Translations under genes and position numbers: made by a program
The notes under the pieces: generated by a model
The model's input: the letters and a program-made list of their open reading frames with translations, nothing else
Database searches by the model: none
What the model was told of the DNA's origin: nothing
Source: Deltaproteobacteria bacterium
GTDB lineage: Bacteria > Myxococcota_A > JAADFL01
Length of the DNA: 64,000 bases
Direction: 5' to 3'
Assembly: GCA_013152945.1 (NCBI GenBank)
Contig: JAADFL010000167.1
Location: 22,970 to 86,969, forward strand
Shown: positions 54,901-63,248 of the stretch, one piece after another
Position numbering within the stretch: position 1 is the first letter of the stretch
Layout: every line of letters starts with the position of its first letter

Positions 54901-55300
54901 CAGCAATGTGGAACTCGTTTCAGAGGACCTGGTCTTTGAGTCAACCGGTCCCGAAGACCTTGCTTTCGTAAGGGAGAACGAAATATTTGCAGCACTTGAC
55001 ATTGAACTCTCCAGGGAGTTGAAGCAAGAGGGCATTGCCAGGGATTTCGTTCGTGGCGTGCAGAATGAGCGAAAGCGCCTGGACCTTGACGTGGCCGACC
55101 GGATTCACCTGTACTTTGACGGCCCTGAAGAGTTCTCCCTTGCCGTACAGTCTTTCACAGACTATATCAGCAGGGAGACCCTTGCATTGAAAGTGGAACC
55201 GGACAATACGCTCACAGCGAACGAAAACGCGGCCATGATGAAAATTGCAAACATGGCTGTTAGAATCAAAATCGCCCGGGCAAAGACCGAAGGTCGCTGA
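51908..55300 (+). CDS. ileS: Isoleucyl-tRNA synthetase, divergent class I type
   Basis: An 1130-residue synthetase that charges tRNA-Ile. ATG 51908 follows GGAGG by 10 bases; the longer frame from 51740 runs through the fmt end and the repeat and is rejected. The HIGH-like motif is HHAW at 57-60 (GVHHAWGRS). The KMSKS-like motif is EMHKS at 658-662, where the first Lys is replaced. A CP1 editing region (TTTPWTLTSNVA) and a Zn-like CPRCG/CERCGG pair are present. It is adjacent to lspA as in many bacteria. The EMHKS variant occurs in a group of bacterial IleRS-like enzymes, so it is probably active. Confidence 0.92.
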   Translation: MYRPVDKFPDFPEMEKRILELWEDTRAFDKLKKRNKGKSRFSFLDGPITANNPMGVHHAWGRSLKDMYQRFHAMCGKELRYQNGFDCQGLWVEVEVEKEHEFKTKHDIEEYGIDKFVDDCKARVKRFSRIQTDQSIRLGYWMDWNNSYYTMSEENNYTIWNFLKRCHNRNLVKRGFDAMPWCPRCGVGLSEMEMHEGYKWVEHKSVFLRFPLKGRQNESLLVWTTTPWTLTSNVAAAVNPDMNYYKIKLGDRILYAGADNWESKRSVEVERTRSAGKRKEEVKLRSLAQHVGGDAQVVGTLKGRELLGWEYEGPFDDLEAQGQPGGYPHRNQDLAGLTGTSCHKVIPWSDVTGREGSGIVHIAPGCGKEDYMLSPEHDLVAISPLDESGRFLPAFGKFAGIYAHDATDEIIRDLKEKQILVSTEKYPHRYAHCWRCGTPILYRLVDEWFIDMSWRDEIAKTVPQIRWIPEYGRQRELDWLENMGNWMISKKRYWGLALPIWVCDSHSSTDPEKRCDWFTVIGGKEELKEKAISGFDEFDGHSPHRPWIDNVKIKCERCGGTASRITDVGNPWLDAGIVPYSTMGWNSNREEWRKWFPADLVLECFPGQFRNWFYALLAMNTMMQDEKWADRTAGDSLVLPPFKTLLGHALVFDEQGREMHKSLGNAIEFNKAAEVIGAEVMRYIFASQNPTTNLRFPDIRENRKKNVVHQDQEVKRILLTLWNCYSFYITYAEVDKLGPKDIKGIPLDERSDLDKWIISKLQGLIKYARESFEEYRIHLFMEAFERFLEDLSNWYLRRSRRRFWKSENDTDKLSAFATLYEVLEGLIRIMAPIMPFLTEEIYQNMVKSVSEDAPVSVHLLPYPEYDQAKVDPDLEKKVEIVIKYKNIGLGLRNKANIKVRQPLARLLVKPESKEEEEILNIDWVREQLLEEVNVKTLEILDKIPSTIRQKVSPNFKVMGPKLGGKLRAVQKALETANPDKMEQDLKSRGSVSLSLNDNSNVELVSEDLVFESTGPEDLAFVRENEIFAALDIELSRELKQEGIARDFVRGVQNERKRLDLDVADRIHLYFDGPEEFSLAVQSFTDYISRETLALKVEPDNTLTANENAAMMKIANMAVRIKIARAKTEGR

Positions 55301-55317
55301 CAAGAAATACGGGAGAC

Positions 55318-55890
55318 ATGGTGAAAAAGAAAATCATTATAATAACAGCCATCACTTCATTGGTATTGTTCCTGGACCTCTGGACAAAGCACCTGGCTGT
55401 GGAAAACCTCTGCAGACCAATGGGTGAATACACGGGCGCGGCATCATGCATGTCTCCCATGCGGGTGGTTCACGTGATACACGGGTTCTTCTCACTTAGG
55501 TACGTGGAGAACAAGGGCGCGGCATGGGGAATGGGGAGAAACCTTTCTCCGGGCTTAAGAGGCGCCCTTTTTGTTGGAGTGTCGGGCCTGGCGGTCATCC
55601 TCTTGTTCTACTTCATGTTCAAGGCACGAAGAGAACAGGTTCTCTTGCTCGCCGCCCTTTCTTTCGTGCTGGGAGGCGCGCTGGGCAACCTCTCCGACAG
55701 GATCAGGTACGGATATGTCGTGGACTTCGTGGAATGGTACATAGGCAACTACAGGGGCCGATGGCACTGGCCCACCTTCAATGTGGCCGATGCTGCGATT
55801 GTAGTGGGAATCGCCCTCCTGGCGATTGAAATGTTCTCTGCATCCAGGCGGGAAGCAATACAAGAATCACAGGCGCAAAAGGAGACCTGA
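55318..55890 (+). CDS. lspA: Lipoprotein signal peptidase LspA
   Basis: A 190-residue inner-membrane aspartyl peptidase that removes signal peptides from lipidated prolipoproteins. Four hydrophobic helices; catalytic Asp pair D136 (YGYVVDFVEW) and D158 (FNVADAAIV), with GNLSDRIR before them. Longer than the usual 160 because of an insert after helix one (residues 33-50, Cys-containing). The start could be ATG 55318 or GTG 55321, since GGGAG is very close. Followed 5 bases later by lgt, the preceding enzyme of the same pathway. Confidence 0.95.
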   Translation: MVKKKIIIITAITSLVLFLDLWTKHLAVENLCRPMGEYTGAASCMSPMRVVHVIHGFFSLRYVENKGAAWGMGRNLSPGLRGALFVGVSGLAVILLFYFMFKARREQVLLLAALSFVLGGALGNLSDRIRYGYVVDFVEWYIGNYRGRWHWPTFNVADAAIVVGIALLAIEMFSASRREAIQESQAQKET

Positions 55891-55895
55891 CCCGG

Positions 55896-56747
55896 ATGCA
55901 TCCTGTCCTATTTAGTATCGGCCCGGTAAGCGTCAGCACGTACGGCGTCATGATAGCCATCGGCCTCTTGTTCGCCATCATGCTTTCCAAGAGGGAAGGG
56001 ACAAGGCAGGGATTCGATTCGAAAGATATTATAGATATGAGTTTCTGGTCTATTCTTTCCGGACTGATAGGCGCACATATACTCTTCGCTATCGTAAATT
56101 TCAGAGAGTACTTGGAAGACCCGGTCAGGTTTCTCACCTTTTGGAGGGGCGGGGTGGTCTGGTACGGGGGCCTGGCAGGGGGAATAATCGGCGGCGGCAT
56201 TTTTCTGAAGATCAGGAAGATGGATTTTTGGAAGGTAGCCGACGTGGTTGCAGCCCCCCTGGCCATAGGTTTGTTTTTCGGCCGCTTCGGCTGCCTTTCA
56301 GCGGGTTGCTGCTATGGAAAACCAACGTCATTTCCATTCGGCATCGTTTATCCCGAAATATCACAGCTAGCTCCACCGGGGATTACCCTGCAACCGTCCC
56401 CCTTGTACGAATGTCTATTGATGCTAATAATCTTCTTCTATCTGACCATCATAAGGTCCAGGAAAAGGTACAACGGCCAACTCTTTCTTATCCACTTGAC
56501 CTTGTACTCGATTGGCAGGTTCTTTCTAGAAATGTTGCGGGGTGACGAGTTGCGGGGAAGCATCTTTCATTTGGACCTGATTAAAGGAATACCGGGTTGG
56601 GAGATCCTCTCCACGAGTCAGGCAGTGGGCATCGTCCTGCTTGTATTCGCCCTTTCCATCATGTGGATAAAAGACAAAAAGATCTCCGGGCAGCCGGACG
56701 CCGGGACTGTTTTCAGGTTGAAGAGAATGCTGTTTGGCGGAGCCTGA
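55896..56747 (+). CDS. lgt: Prolipoprotein diacylglyceryl transferase Lgt
   Basis: A 283-residue membrane enzyme that transfers diacylglyceryl from phosphatidylglycerol to the lipobox Cys. Conserved segments are FWRGGVVWYGGLAGG and the Lgt signature region GRFGCLSAGCCYG, with seven or so helices. AGGAG lies 11 bases upstream. With lspA it supports the several lipoproteins in this window (30784, 61433). Confidence 0.94.
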   Translation: MHPVLFSIGPVSVSTYGVMIAIGLLFAIMLSKREGTRQGFDSKDIIDMSFWSILSGLIGAHILFAIVNFREYLEDPVRFLTFWRGGVVWYGGLAGGIIGGGIFLKIRKMDFWKVADVVAAPLAIGLFFGRFGCLSAGCCYGKPTSFPFGIVYPEISQLAPPGITLQPSPLYECLLMLIIFFYLTIIRSRKRYNGQLFLIHLTLYSIGRFFLEMLRGDELRGSIFHLDLIKGIPGWEILSTSQAVGIVLLVFALSIMWIKDKKISGQPDAGTVFRLKRMLFGGA

Positions 56748-56756
56748 AAAAAGAGA

Positions 56757-58301
56757 TCACCCGCAATCCGGTCTCATTGATGTCCCAAGCCTTGCTATCA
56801 ATTCCTGTACAAGGTTCTCCATGGTTGGGACACTTGGAACCAGGTCACTTTTCAGGCCATGCTGCAAGAGTTCATGAGCCGTGCTCTCACCTACCGCCGC
56901 AACCATCATGGTATCGGGCCTGTTCTTTACAACATCAGGCACGGATTCAACAACGAACCGGGCCGCCGGAGGAGAGGGGAAAACCAGGACATCCGCCCTG
57001 CCCTGCGCCATTATTTCCCTGACATCCCTGGGGATGGGAACAGGCGACGTATGGTACATGGGGACCGGCACAGGATCAAAACCTGCTTCTTTCAAGTCGC
57101 GGAGCAAGCCGGGCCCGGCAGAGGAACTCCTCAAAACCCAGAGCCGGCCGGTTATCGGAACCCGCCCGGCCAGGAGCAGGCGGATTAGTTGCAGCTTTCC
57201 AGGCGTGCCCGGGGCAATAACCTTCCAACCTGCAGACTCGGCCTTCAACCCGAAACTACTGCTCGAAAGCAAGAGAGTAGGCCCGGGTTGAGTTCCATTT
57301 GCACGTTTCCAAAGATCAAGAAAAATCGACACTGCGACTTCACTGGTTATGAGCAAGTAATCGTCCGGAACGACCCGTTCCATGAATTCCATGATTGCAG
57401 GGCTCTCCCTGGCAGGTATGCACCTTGTGACAGGGACTTCGAACACCCTGGCCCCGGATACCCTGAGTCTCCACACCTCCGGGTAATGGTAGGCTTCTGC
57501 CCTGAAAAAGATTACGGTCTTGCCCGACATGGGTCTTGGGGCCTGTCTCTTCAGTCTCTCTGCCATGGAGACCACACTACCTACAATCGTTACCGCCGGC
57601 GGCCTTATCCCAGCTTCTACTGCAAGCCGGCCGATTTCAATTACAGGTCCTGAAACGCATCGCTGGCCGGGGGTCGTGCCTTCCTGGACAACGATTGCAG
57701 GCGTGTTTTCAGGCATACCGTTTTCCACGAGCAATTCCACAATCTCGGCAAGGTGCTTGACTCCCATGTAGAATACCAGGGTCAGACCGCTTGTAGCCAA
57801 CTGCTTCCATGGTAAATCCCTTGCGCCTCCGGACAAGGAGTGGCCCGTCACAAGCGTCACCCCCCTGCTCAAACCACGGTGTGTAACAGGCACGCCTGCA
57901 TAAGCTGCTGCGCCCATGCCGGCGCTTACCCCCGGCACCACTTCAAAAGGAACGCCCGCCTCCATGCAGGCCAGGGCCTCTTCCGCCCCACGGCCGAAAA
58001 CATAGGGATCCCCGCCTTTCAACCTGACGATACGTTCAGGGCCGTTGGGCCTCGTGGCAAGGTCTACGAGCAGTTTGTTTATCTCTTCCTGTGTCATTGC
58101 ATGTCCGCCGCCGGTCTTGCCCGCATAGAACTTCATTTGGGCCGGACACATCCGTATCATCTCCGGGGCCGCCAGGCTGTCGTACACCAATGCATCACAG
58201 CTTGTAAGCAAATCGTATCCCCGCATCGTAATCAGGTCGGGGTCTCCAGGCCCGGCTCCGACCAGGTATACAGTGGCTGAAGTTTTTCTCTGCTCACTCA
58301 A
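56757..58301 (-). CDS. cobA-hemD: Fused uroporphyrinogen-III methyltransferase / synthase (CobA-HemD)
   Basis: A 514-residue bifunctional enzyme. Residues 1-250 are SUMT (VYLVGAGPGDPDLITMRG, RLKGGDPYVFGRGAEE, VVPGVSAGMGAAAYAGVPVTHR), making precorrin-2 for siroheme or B12. About 265-510 is uroporphyrinogen-III synthase. Such fusions are known in anaerobes and Firmicutes. TTG 58301 is the start because GGGAGG is 5-6 bases upstream. It starts 17 bases after hutH and is in the same operon. The other tetrapyrrole genes are not in the window. Confidence 0.92.
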   Translation of the reverse strand: MSEQRKTSATVYLVGAGPGDPDLITMRGYDLLTSCDALVYDSLAAPEMIRMCPAQMKFYAGKTGGGHAMTQEEINKLLVDLATRPNGPERIVRLKGGDPYVFGRGAEEALACMEAGVPFEVVPGVSAGMGAAAYAGVPVTHRGLSRGVTLVTGHSLSGGARDLPWKQLATSGLTLVFYMGVKHLAEIVELLVENGMPENTPAIVVQEGTTPGQRCVSGPVIEIGRLAVEAGIRPPAVTIVGSVVSMAERLKRQAPRPMSGKTVIFFRAEAYHYPEVWRLRVSGARVFEVPVTRCIPARESPAIMEFMERVVPDDYLLITSEVAVSIFLDLWKRANGTQPGPTLLLSSSSFGLKAESAGWKVIAPGTPGKLQLIRLLLAGRVPITGRLWVLRSSSAGPGLLRDLKEAGFDPVPVPMYHTSPVPIPRDVREIMAQGRADVLVFPSPPAARFVVESVPDVVKNRPDTMMVAAVGESTAHELLQHGLKSDLVPSVPTMENLVQELIARLGTSMRPDCG

Positions 58302-58318
58302 TTAAGCCTCCCGGGATC

Positions 58319-59845
58319 TCAGCTTTCCAGCGGGCCTACCGCTTCCTCCACTGCCTGCAATACCTCGAATTCCTTGACCGCCCTGGTCATCCTGTTGTGA
58401 TCATTGAACAACGGCCTGTCTTCCTCGAGCCTTGGAACATGCTTTCTAACCACATCATATGCAACCCGAACCCCTTTGCCCGGCTTCAGCGGGGCCCTAA
58501 AATCGAGGGCCTGTGCTCCTGAAATGAATTCTATAGCAGTTACGCCGCAGGCATTGTCAAGGATTCGCCTGGTCTTCAAAGAAGTGTTCATGCCCATTGA
58601 AACGAAATCCTCTTGATCCGCGGCAGCAGGTATGGATTGGTTCGCGGCCGGATGGGATAGTATCCGGTTCTCAACGCAAAGCATACCGGCAGTGTACTGG
58701 GAAAGCATGAGACCGGACATCAAGCCCGGCTTTGGAGTCAGGAAGGGGGGAAGTCCCACAGACAGGGCAGGGTTCAGCAATCTGTTCAACCTCCTCTCGG
58801 ACAGGACCGAAAGCATTGAGAGCCCGATACCGACCATTTCCATGGGCAAAGAAACCGGCGTTCCCTGAAAGTTGGCGCCGGTGAGCACCGTGTCCTCCTC
58901 CCATAGAAAGATGGGATTATCTCCAAGGCCGTTCAGTTCAATTTCGATTTGAGATCGGGCATATTTCAATGCATCTCTTGCAGCTCCTGTAACCTGGGGC
59001 GTGCTCCTCATGCTGTATGCATCCTGGACCTTCTTGCCCTTTTGCGCGAGTATCTCGCTGCCTTCGGTGAGCTTCAAAATATTCATGGCGCTTGTGACAG
59101 ATCCTGTAAATCCCCGGTGCTCATGCAACCTGCGATCATATGGTTTCATATTCGCCTTCAGGCATTCAAGGGTCATTGCTGCTGAGATTTCAGTGGTCTT
59201 TATCCAACGTTCCGCATCGTAAACGATGAGAGCGGCCAGGGCGGTAAGGACATTCGAGCCGTTTATGGTGGCAAGCCCGTCCCTTGCCTCGAACTCTATC
59301 GGTTCAATACCCGCCTTTTTCAGCGCTTCCGCGGCCGGCATTCTCTTGTCCTCATAAAACGCCTCGCCTTCGCCGATCAGGACCAGGGCCATTTGCGCCA
59401 TGGGAGATAAATCTCCGCATGCCCCGACGGATCCCTTTTCGAACATTACAGGAGTGACCCGCTTATTCAACAATTCAACGAGCTTCCTGGTAACGGCCGG
59501 CCTTTGGCCGGAATGACCGTGGCAATGCACGTTTATCCTTCCCGCCATGGCCGCCCGTACGACCTCCTGCGGCAACGGCTCTCCTATCCCTGCTGCATGG
59601 GAATATACCAGGTAACGCTGAAAGTTCTGGATCTGCTCGTCGGACAACACCACTTCGGAAAACTCGCCGATACCCGTGTTCACGCCGTACATTATCTCCC
59701 TGGAATCGATCTTGCGTTTCAACATCTGCCTGCAACTCTCGATCCTTTCCCAGGCACCGGGATGCACTTCCACCTTTTCCCTGTCTCTTGCAATTGCCTT
59801 GACTTTCTCGATTGTCAGTGATTTTCCATCCAGCACGATAGCCAT
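58319..59845 (-). CDS. hutH: Histidine ammonia-lyase family enzyme with Cys at the MIO Ser position
   Basis: A 508-residue MIO-type ammonia-lyase. The Tyr motif YGVNTGIGEF (about 53-62), SHAAGIGEPLP (82-92) and QEDFVSMG are family features. The MIO tripeptide, normally Ala-Ser-Gly, reads A142-C143-G144 (codon TGC at 59417-59419) in GSVGACGDLSP. In Pseudomonas HAL the equivalent Ser143 forms the dehydroalanine-based cofactor, and a Cys there is reported to be accepted, so the enzyme is probably active. The SHAAG region favours histidine over phenylalanine or tyrosine, but QEDF instead of QEDH makes the substrate uncertain. AAAGGAGGT lies 5 bases before ATG. No hutU/hutI nearby. Confidence 0.85.
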   Translation of the reverse strand: MAIVLDGKSLTIEKVKAIARDREKVEVHPGAWERIESCRQMLKRKIDSREIMYGVNTGIGEFSEVVLSDEQIQNFQRYLVYSHAAGIGEPLPQEVVRAAMAGRINVHCHGHSGQRPAVTRKLVELLNKRVTPVMFEKGSVGACGDLSPMAQMALVLIGEGEAFYEDKRMPAAEALKKAGIEPIEFEARDGLATINGSNVLTALAALIVYDAERWIKTTEISAAMTLECLKANMKPYDRRLHEHRGFTGSVTSAMNILKLTEGSEILAQKGKKVQDAYSMRSTPQVTGAARDALKYARSQIEIELNGLGDNPIFLWEEDTVLTGANFQGTPVSLPMEMVGIGLSMLSVLSERRLNRLLNPALSVGLPPFLTPKPGLMSGLMLSQYTAGMLCVENRILSHPAANQSIPAAADQEDFVSMGMNTSLKTRRILDNACGVTAIEFISGAQALDFRAPLKPGKGVRVAYDVVRKHVPRLEEDRPLFNDHNRMTRAVKEFEVLQAVEEAVGPLES

Positions 59846-59938
59846 TGTCGACCTCCTTTAATGCGGGGAGTGCCCGGGTTGAAGCGCGATCCACCCGAGC
59901 ACACACCCTGGGTAGTTCGCTCCCACCCGCCCCACTGC

Positions 59939-59958
59939 AACCAAGGTCGACCTTGGTT
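59939..59958. promoter_or_regulatory. 20-bp perfect palindrome, possible operator of hutH
   Basis: AACCAAGGTCGACCTTGGTT is fully symmetric. A third CCAAGG half-site at 59967-59972 overlaps the -10 of the promoter. On the minus strand the palindrome starts about 6 bases after the expected transcription start. It could be a repressor operator or a 5' mRNA hairpin; no U-run follows, so not a terminator. Confidence 0.6.
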
Positions 59959-59970
59959 CGTGCAATCCAA

Positions 59971-59999
59971 GGATTACTAGGGAGTGAAAGGGGTGTCAA
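59971..59999 (-). promoter_or_regulatory. Sigma-70 promoter of hutH
   Basis: Minus strand TTGACA (59999-59994), exactly 17 bases, TAATCC (59976-59971), with a leader of about 119 bases to the hutH ATG. Confidence 0.6.
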
Positions 60000-60046
60000 T
60001 GAATTTTCTTATTTCAACCACCATGGAACCGGCCCCTGCCACACAT

Positions 60047-61291
60047 TCAATCAATCTCCCAATGATGATCCAATATCACCAGGCCATGATCTTGCTTGTC
60101 CGTCTGCACACTGAAATTGTACAACCTGTCGTGGAAATCATAGGGGAATACGTGATCCTTGTCGTACATGGCAACAGAAACCTGGTATGAACCTCCAAGA
60201 AGCGGGAGTGAATCGAATACTATGGAAAAGGAATGTTCTCCTTCAAAGACACGCATTGTAGTATCTTCTGCATCGAACCTGGTGTTTGCGCCGTACACGT
60301 ACACGTCGTCATTCCTGAAGATTGCAACCCCGAGGCTCGGTGAATCTATCTTTTTGAGAGCATTGAATTTCACCCTGACCTTCATTGCCTCCCCGCTTTT
60401 GAAGACCTTTTTTTTCTCCTCATTGGAATCCAGCAGTTCTACGGATATTATTATTGCTTCCTTGCTGCCCTTGCCAAATGCGTTTTTTCTTTCTTCTTCC
60501 GAAGCGCGGGAGGTTCCGGCCCCTTCATCCGAACCTGATGCCAGGCCCTTTTCGTGCTGGGCTTCTTCATGCTCCAGCTCCCGCATCTTGTCTATGTATC
60601 CATCCACCACTTGCTGTGACGGTCCTTGTGCCCTAATCCTGCCCTGCTCCAGCCATACAGCCTTGTTGCACATATTTGTAACCAGGTGCAGGGAGTGGGA
60701 TACCAGCACAATTGACCCGCCTTGCACAAGAAACCTTTTGACCCACTCTAAGCACTTCCTCTGAAACCGCTGGTCTCCTACTGCAAGCACCTCGTCCACC
60801 AGGAGAATCTCTGAAGAAAGCAAGGCTGACGTTGAAAAGCCGAGCCTGACCTGCATTCCATCAGAAAATGTGCGTATCGGCTGATCAGCGAACTCGTGCA
60901 ATCCTGAAAAATCGAGGATGGCATCCACTTTCTTTTTTACATCGTTCTCTGAATAACCCTGCATTGCACCGGCAAGGAGAATATTCTCTCTTGCCGTGAA
61001 GTCCTGCCTGAAACCACTGGCCAGATCCAGCAATGTGGCTACTTTCCCGTTTACCTGGTAGTCGCCCGAAGTTGCAGAGGTTATTCCAGCCAGGACCTTC
61101 AACAGGGTCGTCTTTCCCGCCCCGTTCTCTCCAATGATGCCAAGGGCTTCACCTGCCCCGACCTGGAGACTTACCTTGTCAAGGGCAGGCACGACTTTCT
61201 TGTTTGCACTGAAAAAAGAACGGATCAATCCTTTTGGGCCCACAGGCAAGGTGTAATTCTTCACCAGGTCTTTGGCGATTATTCTCAACAT
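60047..61291 (-). CDS. wzt: Wzt-type ABC ATPase with C-terminal glycan-binding domain, no adjacent permease
   Basis: A 414-residue ATPase. Walker A GENGAGKT, signature TFSDGMQVRLGF and Walker B ILLVDEVLAVGD are intact. Residues about 255-285 are an acidic linker and 290-414 a Wzt_C-like beta-sandwich (FKSGEAMKVRVKFNAL, SLGVAIFRNDDVYVYGANT, FVFDSLPLL-like end), which in O-antigen exporters recognises the terminally modified glycan. No Wzm permease lies next to it, unlike the pair at 7.5-9.1 kb that lacks this domain. It may work with a permease elsewhere. Confidence 0.9.
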   Translation of the reverse strand: MLRIIAKDLVKNYTLPVGPKGLIRSFFSANKKVVPALDKVSLQVGAGEALGIIGENGAGKTTLLKVLAGITSATSGDYQVNGKVATLLDLASGFRQDFTARENILLAGAMQGYSENDVKKKVDAILDFSGLHEFADQPIRTFSDGMQVRLGFSTSALLSSEILLVDEVLAVGDQRFQRKCLEWVKRFLVQGGSIVLVSHSLHLVTNMCNKAVWLEQGRIRAQGPSQQVVDGYIDKMRELEHEEAQHEKGLASGSDEGAGTSRASEEERKNAFGKGSKEAIIISVELLDSNEEKKKVFKSGEAMKVRVKFNALKKIDSPSLGVAIFRNDDVYVYGANTRFDAEDTTMRVFEGEHSFSIVFDSLPLLGGSYQVSVAMYDKDHVFPYDFHDRLYNFSVQTDKQDHGLVILDHHWEID

Positions 61292-61398
61292 GTGCCGAGA
61301 AGTACCACAGGCATTCCTCTTTTACAACATTGCGGCTTTCGAATCATTCCCCGCGCTGTTTCCACTCTTCGAACCAATTTTTTGAATGAAAACAACGG

Positions 61399-61416
61399 GC
61401 CGGGTAATCACCCGGC
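61399..61416 (-). terminator. Probable terminator after the large lipoprotein gene
   Basis: GCCGGGT-aatc-ACCCGGC forms a perfect 7-bp stem with a 4-base loop, and on the minus strand is followed by CCGTTGTTTTC. It lies 17 bases after the stop at 61433. Confidence 0.5.
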
Positions 61417-61432
61417 TTGGTCACAGGTTAAA

Positions 61433-63184
61433 TCAAAAATCGAATTTGCTTTTGAACAGCTTATATTCTTTTTTCACTGTGCCCAGGGCTGCACTCTGGC
61501 TGTGCTTGATGTCGAAGCTTGTTCCGCTTGTTCCGATTTCTCCCCCAATAGACACGTCGGCACCAACAATGTTTCCCCCTGTCGGGTCACTTATTCCAAC
61601 ACCGACTCTTACTCCTATGGACACCTTGTCGGTATCCAAAGAGAACTGGGCAAATATGGGTCCGCCTATCTTGACGGAAAATTTTCCGTGATCGATTCCC
61701 AGGCATCCAAGAGAGTCCAGGCAAGCCTCGCCAACCAGACCGTCGTCGGTCGCCATGGTGAACTTCTTCACAAGTCTTGCAAACTTTGCAGCCTCCTCTT
61801 CAAGTTGCTGCTGCATGCGCTTGCGCTGGGCTTCCAGGTCGGCCAGGTGCTGCCCGGTTTTGCACGCAATGTCGATGGCGCCACACTCGGCTTCTGCAGC
61901 GTCCTCACCCGCGAAGATGCTACCCTTGGCTGCCGCAACCTCGCCGCTTATACTATTACAGAAGCCGGTTAGCGAGTTGTACACTATACCTGCAGTCCAG
62001 GTAACCGCTTGATCGGACATCCCAGGAAATGCACTCATCATCTTGCCGGTAAGTTCCAGTTCTCCCTGTACCAGTGCCGTCAAAGCATCTTGCAGATACA
62101 CATCCAGAGCCTTTTCGACCGCAGTTACGTGATTATTCTCCAAGTATCCCCACTCGCCGCTACAAAACTCGTGCTGACAATCGCAACACGGTGCACCTGC
62201 TGCAGTGCAGCAATCTCCTTCCTCCTGGGCAAGCCTGTCCTTGTTTTTCAACAATGAATCCATGGCATTGTCTACCGCATTATCCAGCGTGTTGGATATA
62301 AGCGCATTATGACTCTCATATTCACCCTGCAGGCCGGCGATATCCGACATCAGGTCAGGGGGCAGGTCCATGGGCATCTTCGAGTAAAGATCTCCCATCT
62401 TTTTGAGCAACACATTCCCCGCCTCCTCCTGTTGCTCGATAAAATCAGCCACTTCCTGCGTGCTGCCTAGTGCGAGGGCCTTTTCCACATCATTCTGACA
62501 CATGGCATATAAGCTGCCTTCAAGCCCAACTATTACATCCATCTGCTCACCGCGGTATTTCATCATGGCAGTCCTGGCCATCACACTCGAAGGTTTGATT
62601 TCGAGCGCTTCCGCGACCTCCTGCCGTGCCTGTCCAAGCATCCCCCTGCACGCCAGGGCGGCAGCAAGACTAAGACGAAGCAGTTCGTCCTGATCCGTGT
62701 CTTTGCTCTTAGCTGTCTTAAGAAGCTGCTCCGCCTCCTTGCAGCCCCCTTGCTCCAGCAATACAACTCCCAGGTGTGACAAGGAATTCGAATCACCCGG
62801 CGCCAGCCGGGCAGCATTCGCGGAAAGCCATAAGGATGCAGAACCATTGCCGTTGAGCAAGGCCAAGGTGCCGAACATCCTGTAAAGGTCGGCCTCATCC
62901 ATTGGTTCCAGGGTTTCGGGATCAGCCGGAGCCGGAAACAATGCGGGTGCAGGCATCGCTGTTTCAGGGTACTGGTAATTGGCTACATACTCTTTCACCT
63001 GGTCGAAGGCATCTAGTTGTTCAGAGCCCGAACCCTGCTCAACGTCCTTGATGACTTGGTCGCAGTAGGAGACGACGTCCTGTTCACTCATTATTCCATT
63101 ATTGCTTTCACTTGGGCCGCAACTCGAAAACAGTATAAGAATCAAGGAAACAAATATAGCTGGCACGCCTGCGAAAAGCCTCAT
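61433..63184 (-). CDS. Large lipoprotein with TPR-like region
   Basis: A 583-residue protein. ATG 63184 follows GGAGG by 6 bases and starts a lipoprotein signal (FVSLILILFSSC with C22); the longer frame from 63370 crosses the promoter. N-terminal half has TPR-like helices (DLYRMFGTLALLNGNGSAS, SLSHLGVVLLEQGG). The middle has a Cys-rich stretch (DCCTAAGAPCCDCQHEFC) and long helices with Gln/Glu (AQRKRMQQQLEEEAAK). The end is beta-like and Gly-rich (DKVSIGVRVGVGISDPTGG). Function not recognised. Confidence 0.7.
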   Translation of the reverse strand: MRLFAGVPAIFVSLILILFSSCGPSESNNGIMSEQDVVSYCDQVIKDVEQGSGSEQLDAFDQVKEYVANYQYPETAMPAPALFPAPADPETLEPMDEADLYRMFGTLALLNGNGSASLWLSANAARLAPGDSNSLSHLGVVLLEQGGCKEAEQLLKTAKSKDTDQDELLRLSLAAALACRGMLGQARQEVAEALEIKPSSVMARTAMMKYRGEQMDVIVGLEGSLYAMCQNDVEKALALGSTQEVADFIEQQEEAGNVLLKKMGDLYSKMPMDLPPDLMSDIAGLQGEYESHNALISNTLDNAVDNAMDSLLKNKDRLAQEEGDCCTAAGAPCCDCQHEFCSGEWGYLENNHVTAVEKALDVYLQDALTALVQGELELTGKMMSAFPGMSDQAVTWTAGIVYNSLTGFCNSISGEVAAAKGSIFAGEDAAEAECGAIDIACKTGQHLADLEAQRKRMQQQLEEEAAKFARLVKKFTMATDDGLVGEACLDSLGCLGIDHGKFSVKIGGPIFAQFSLDTDKVSIGVRVGVGISDPTGGNIVGADVSIGGEIGTSGTSFDIKHSQSAALGTVKKEYKLFKSKFDF

Positions 63185-63248
63185 ATGGGTCCTCCATCTA
63201 ATCATTCTCCCATCTCCTCTCTCCCGGCCTGATTTTGAAGTATATGGA

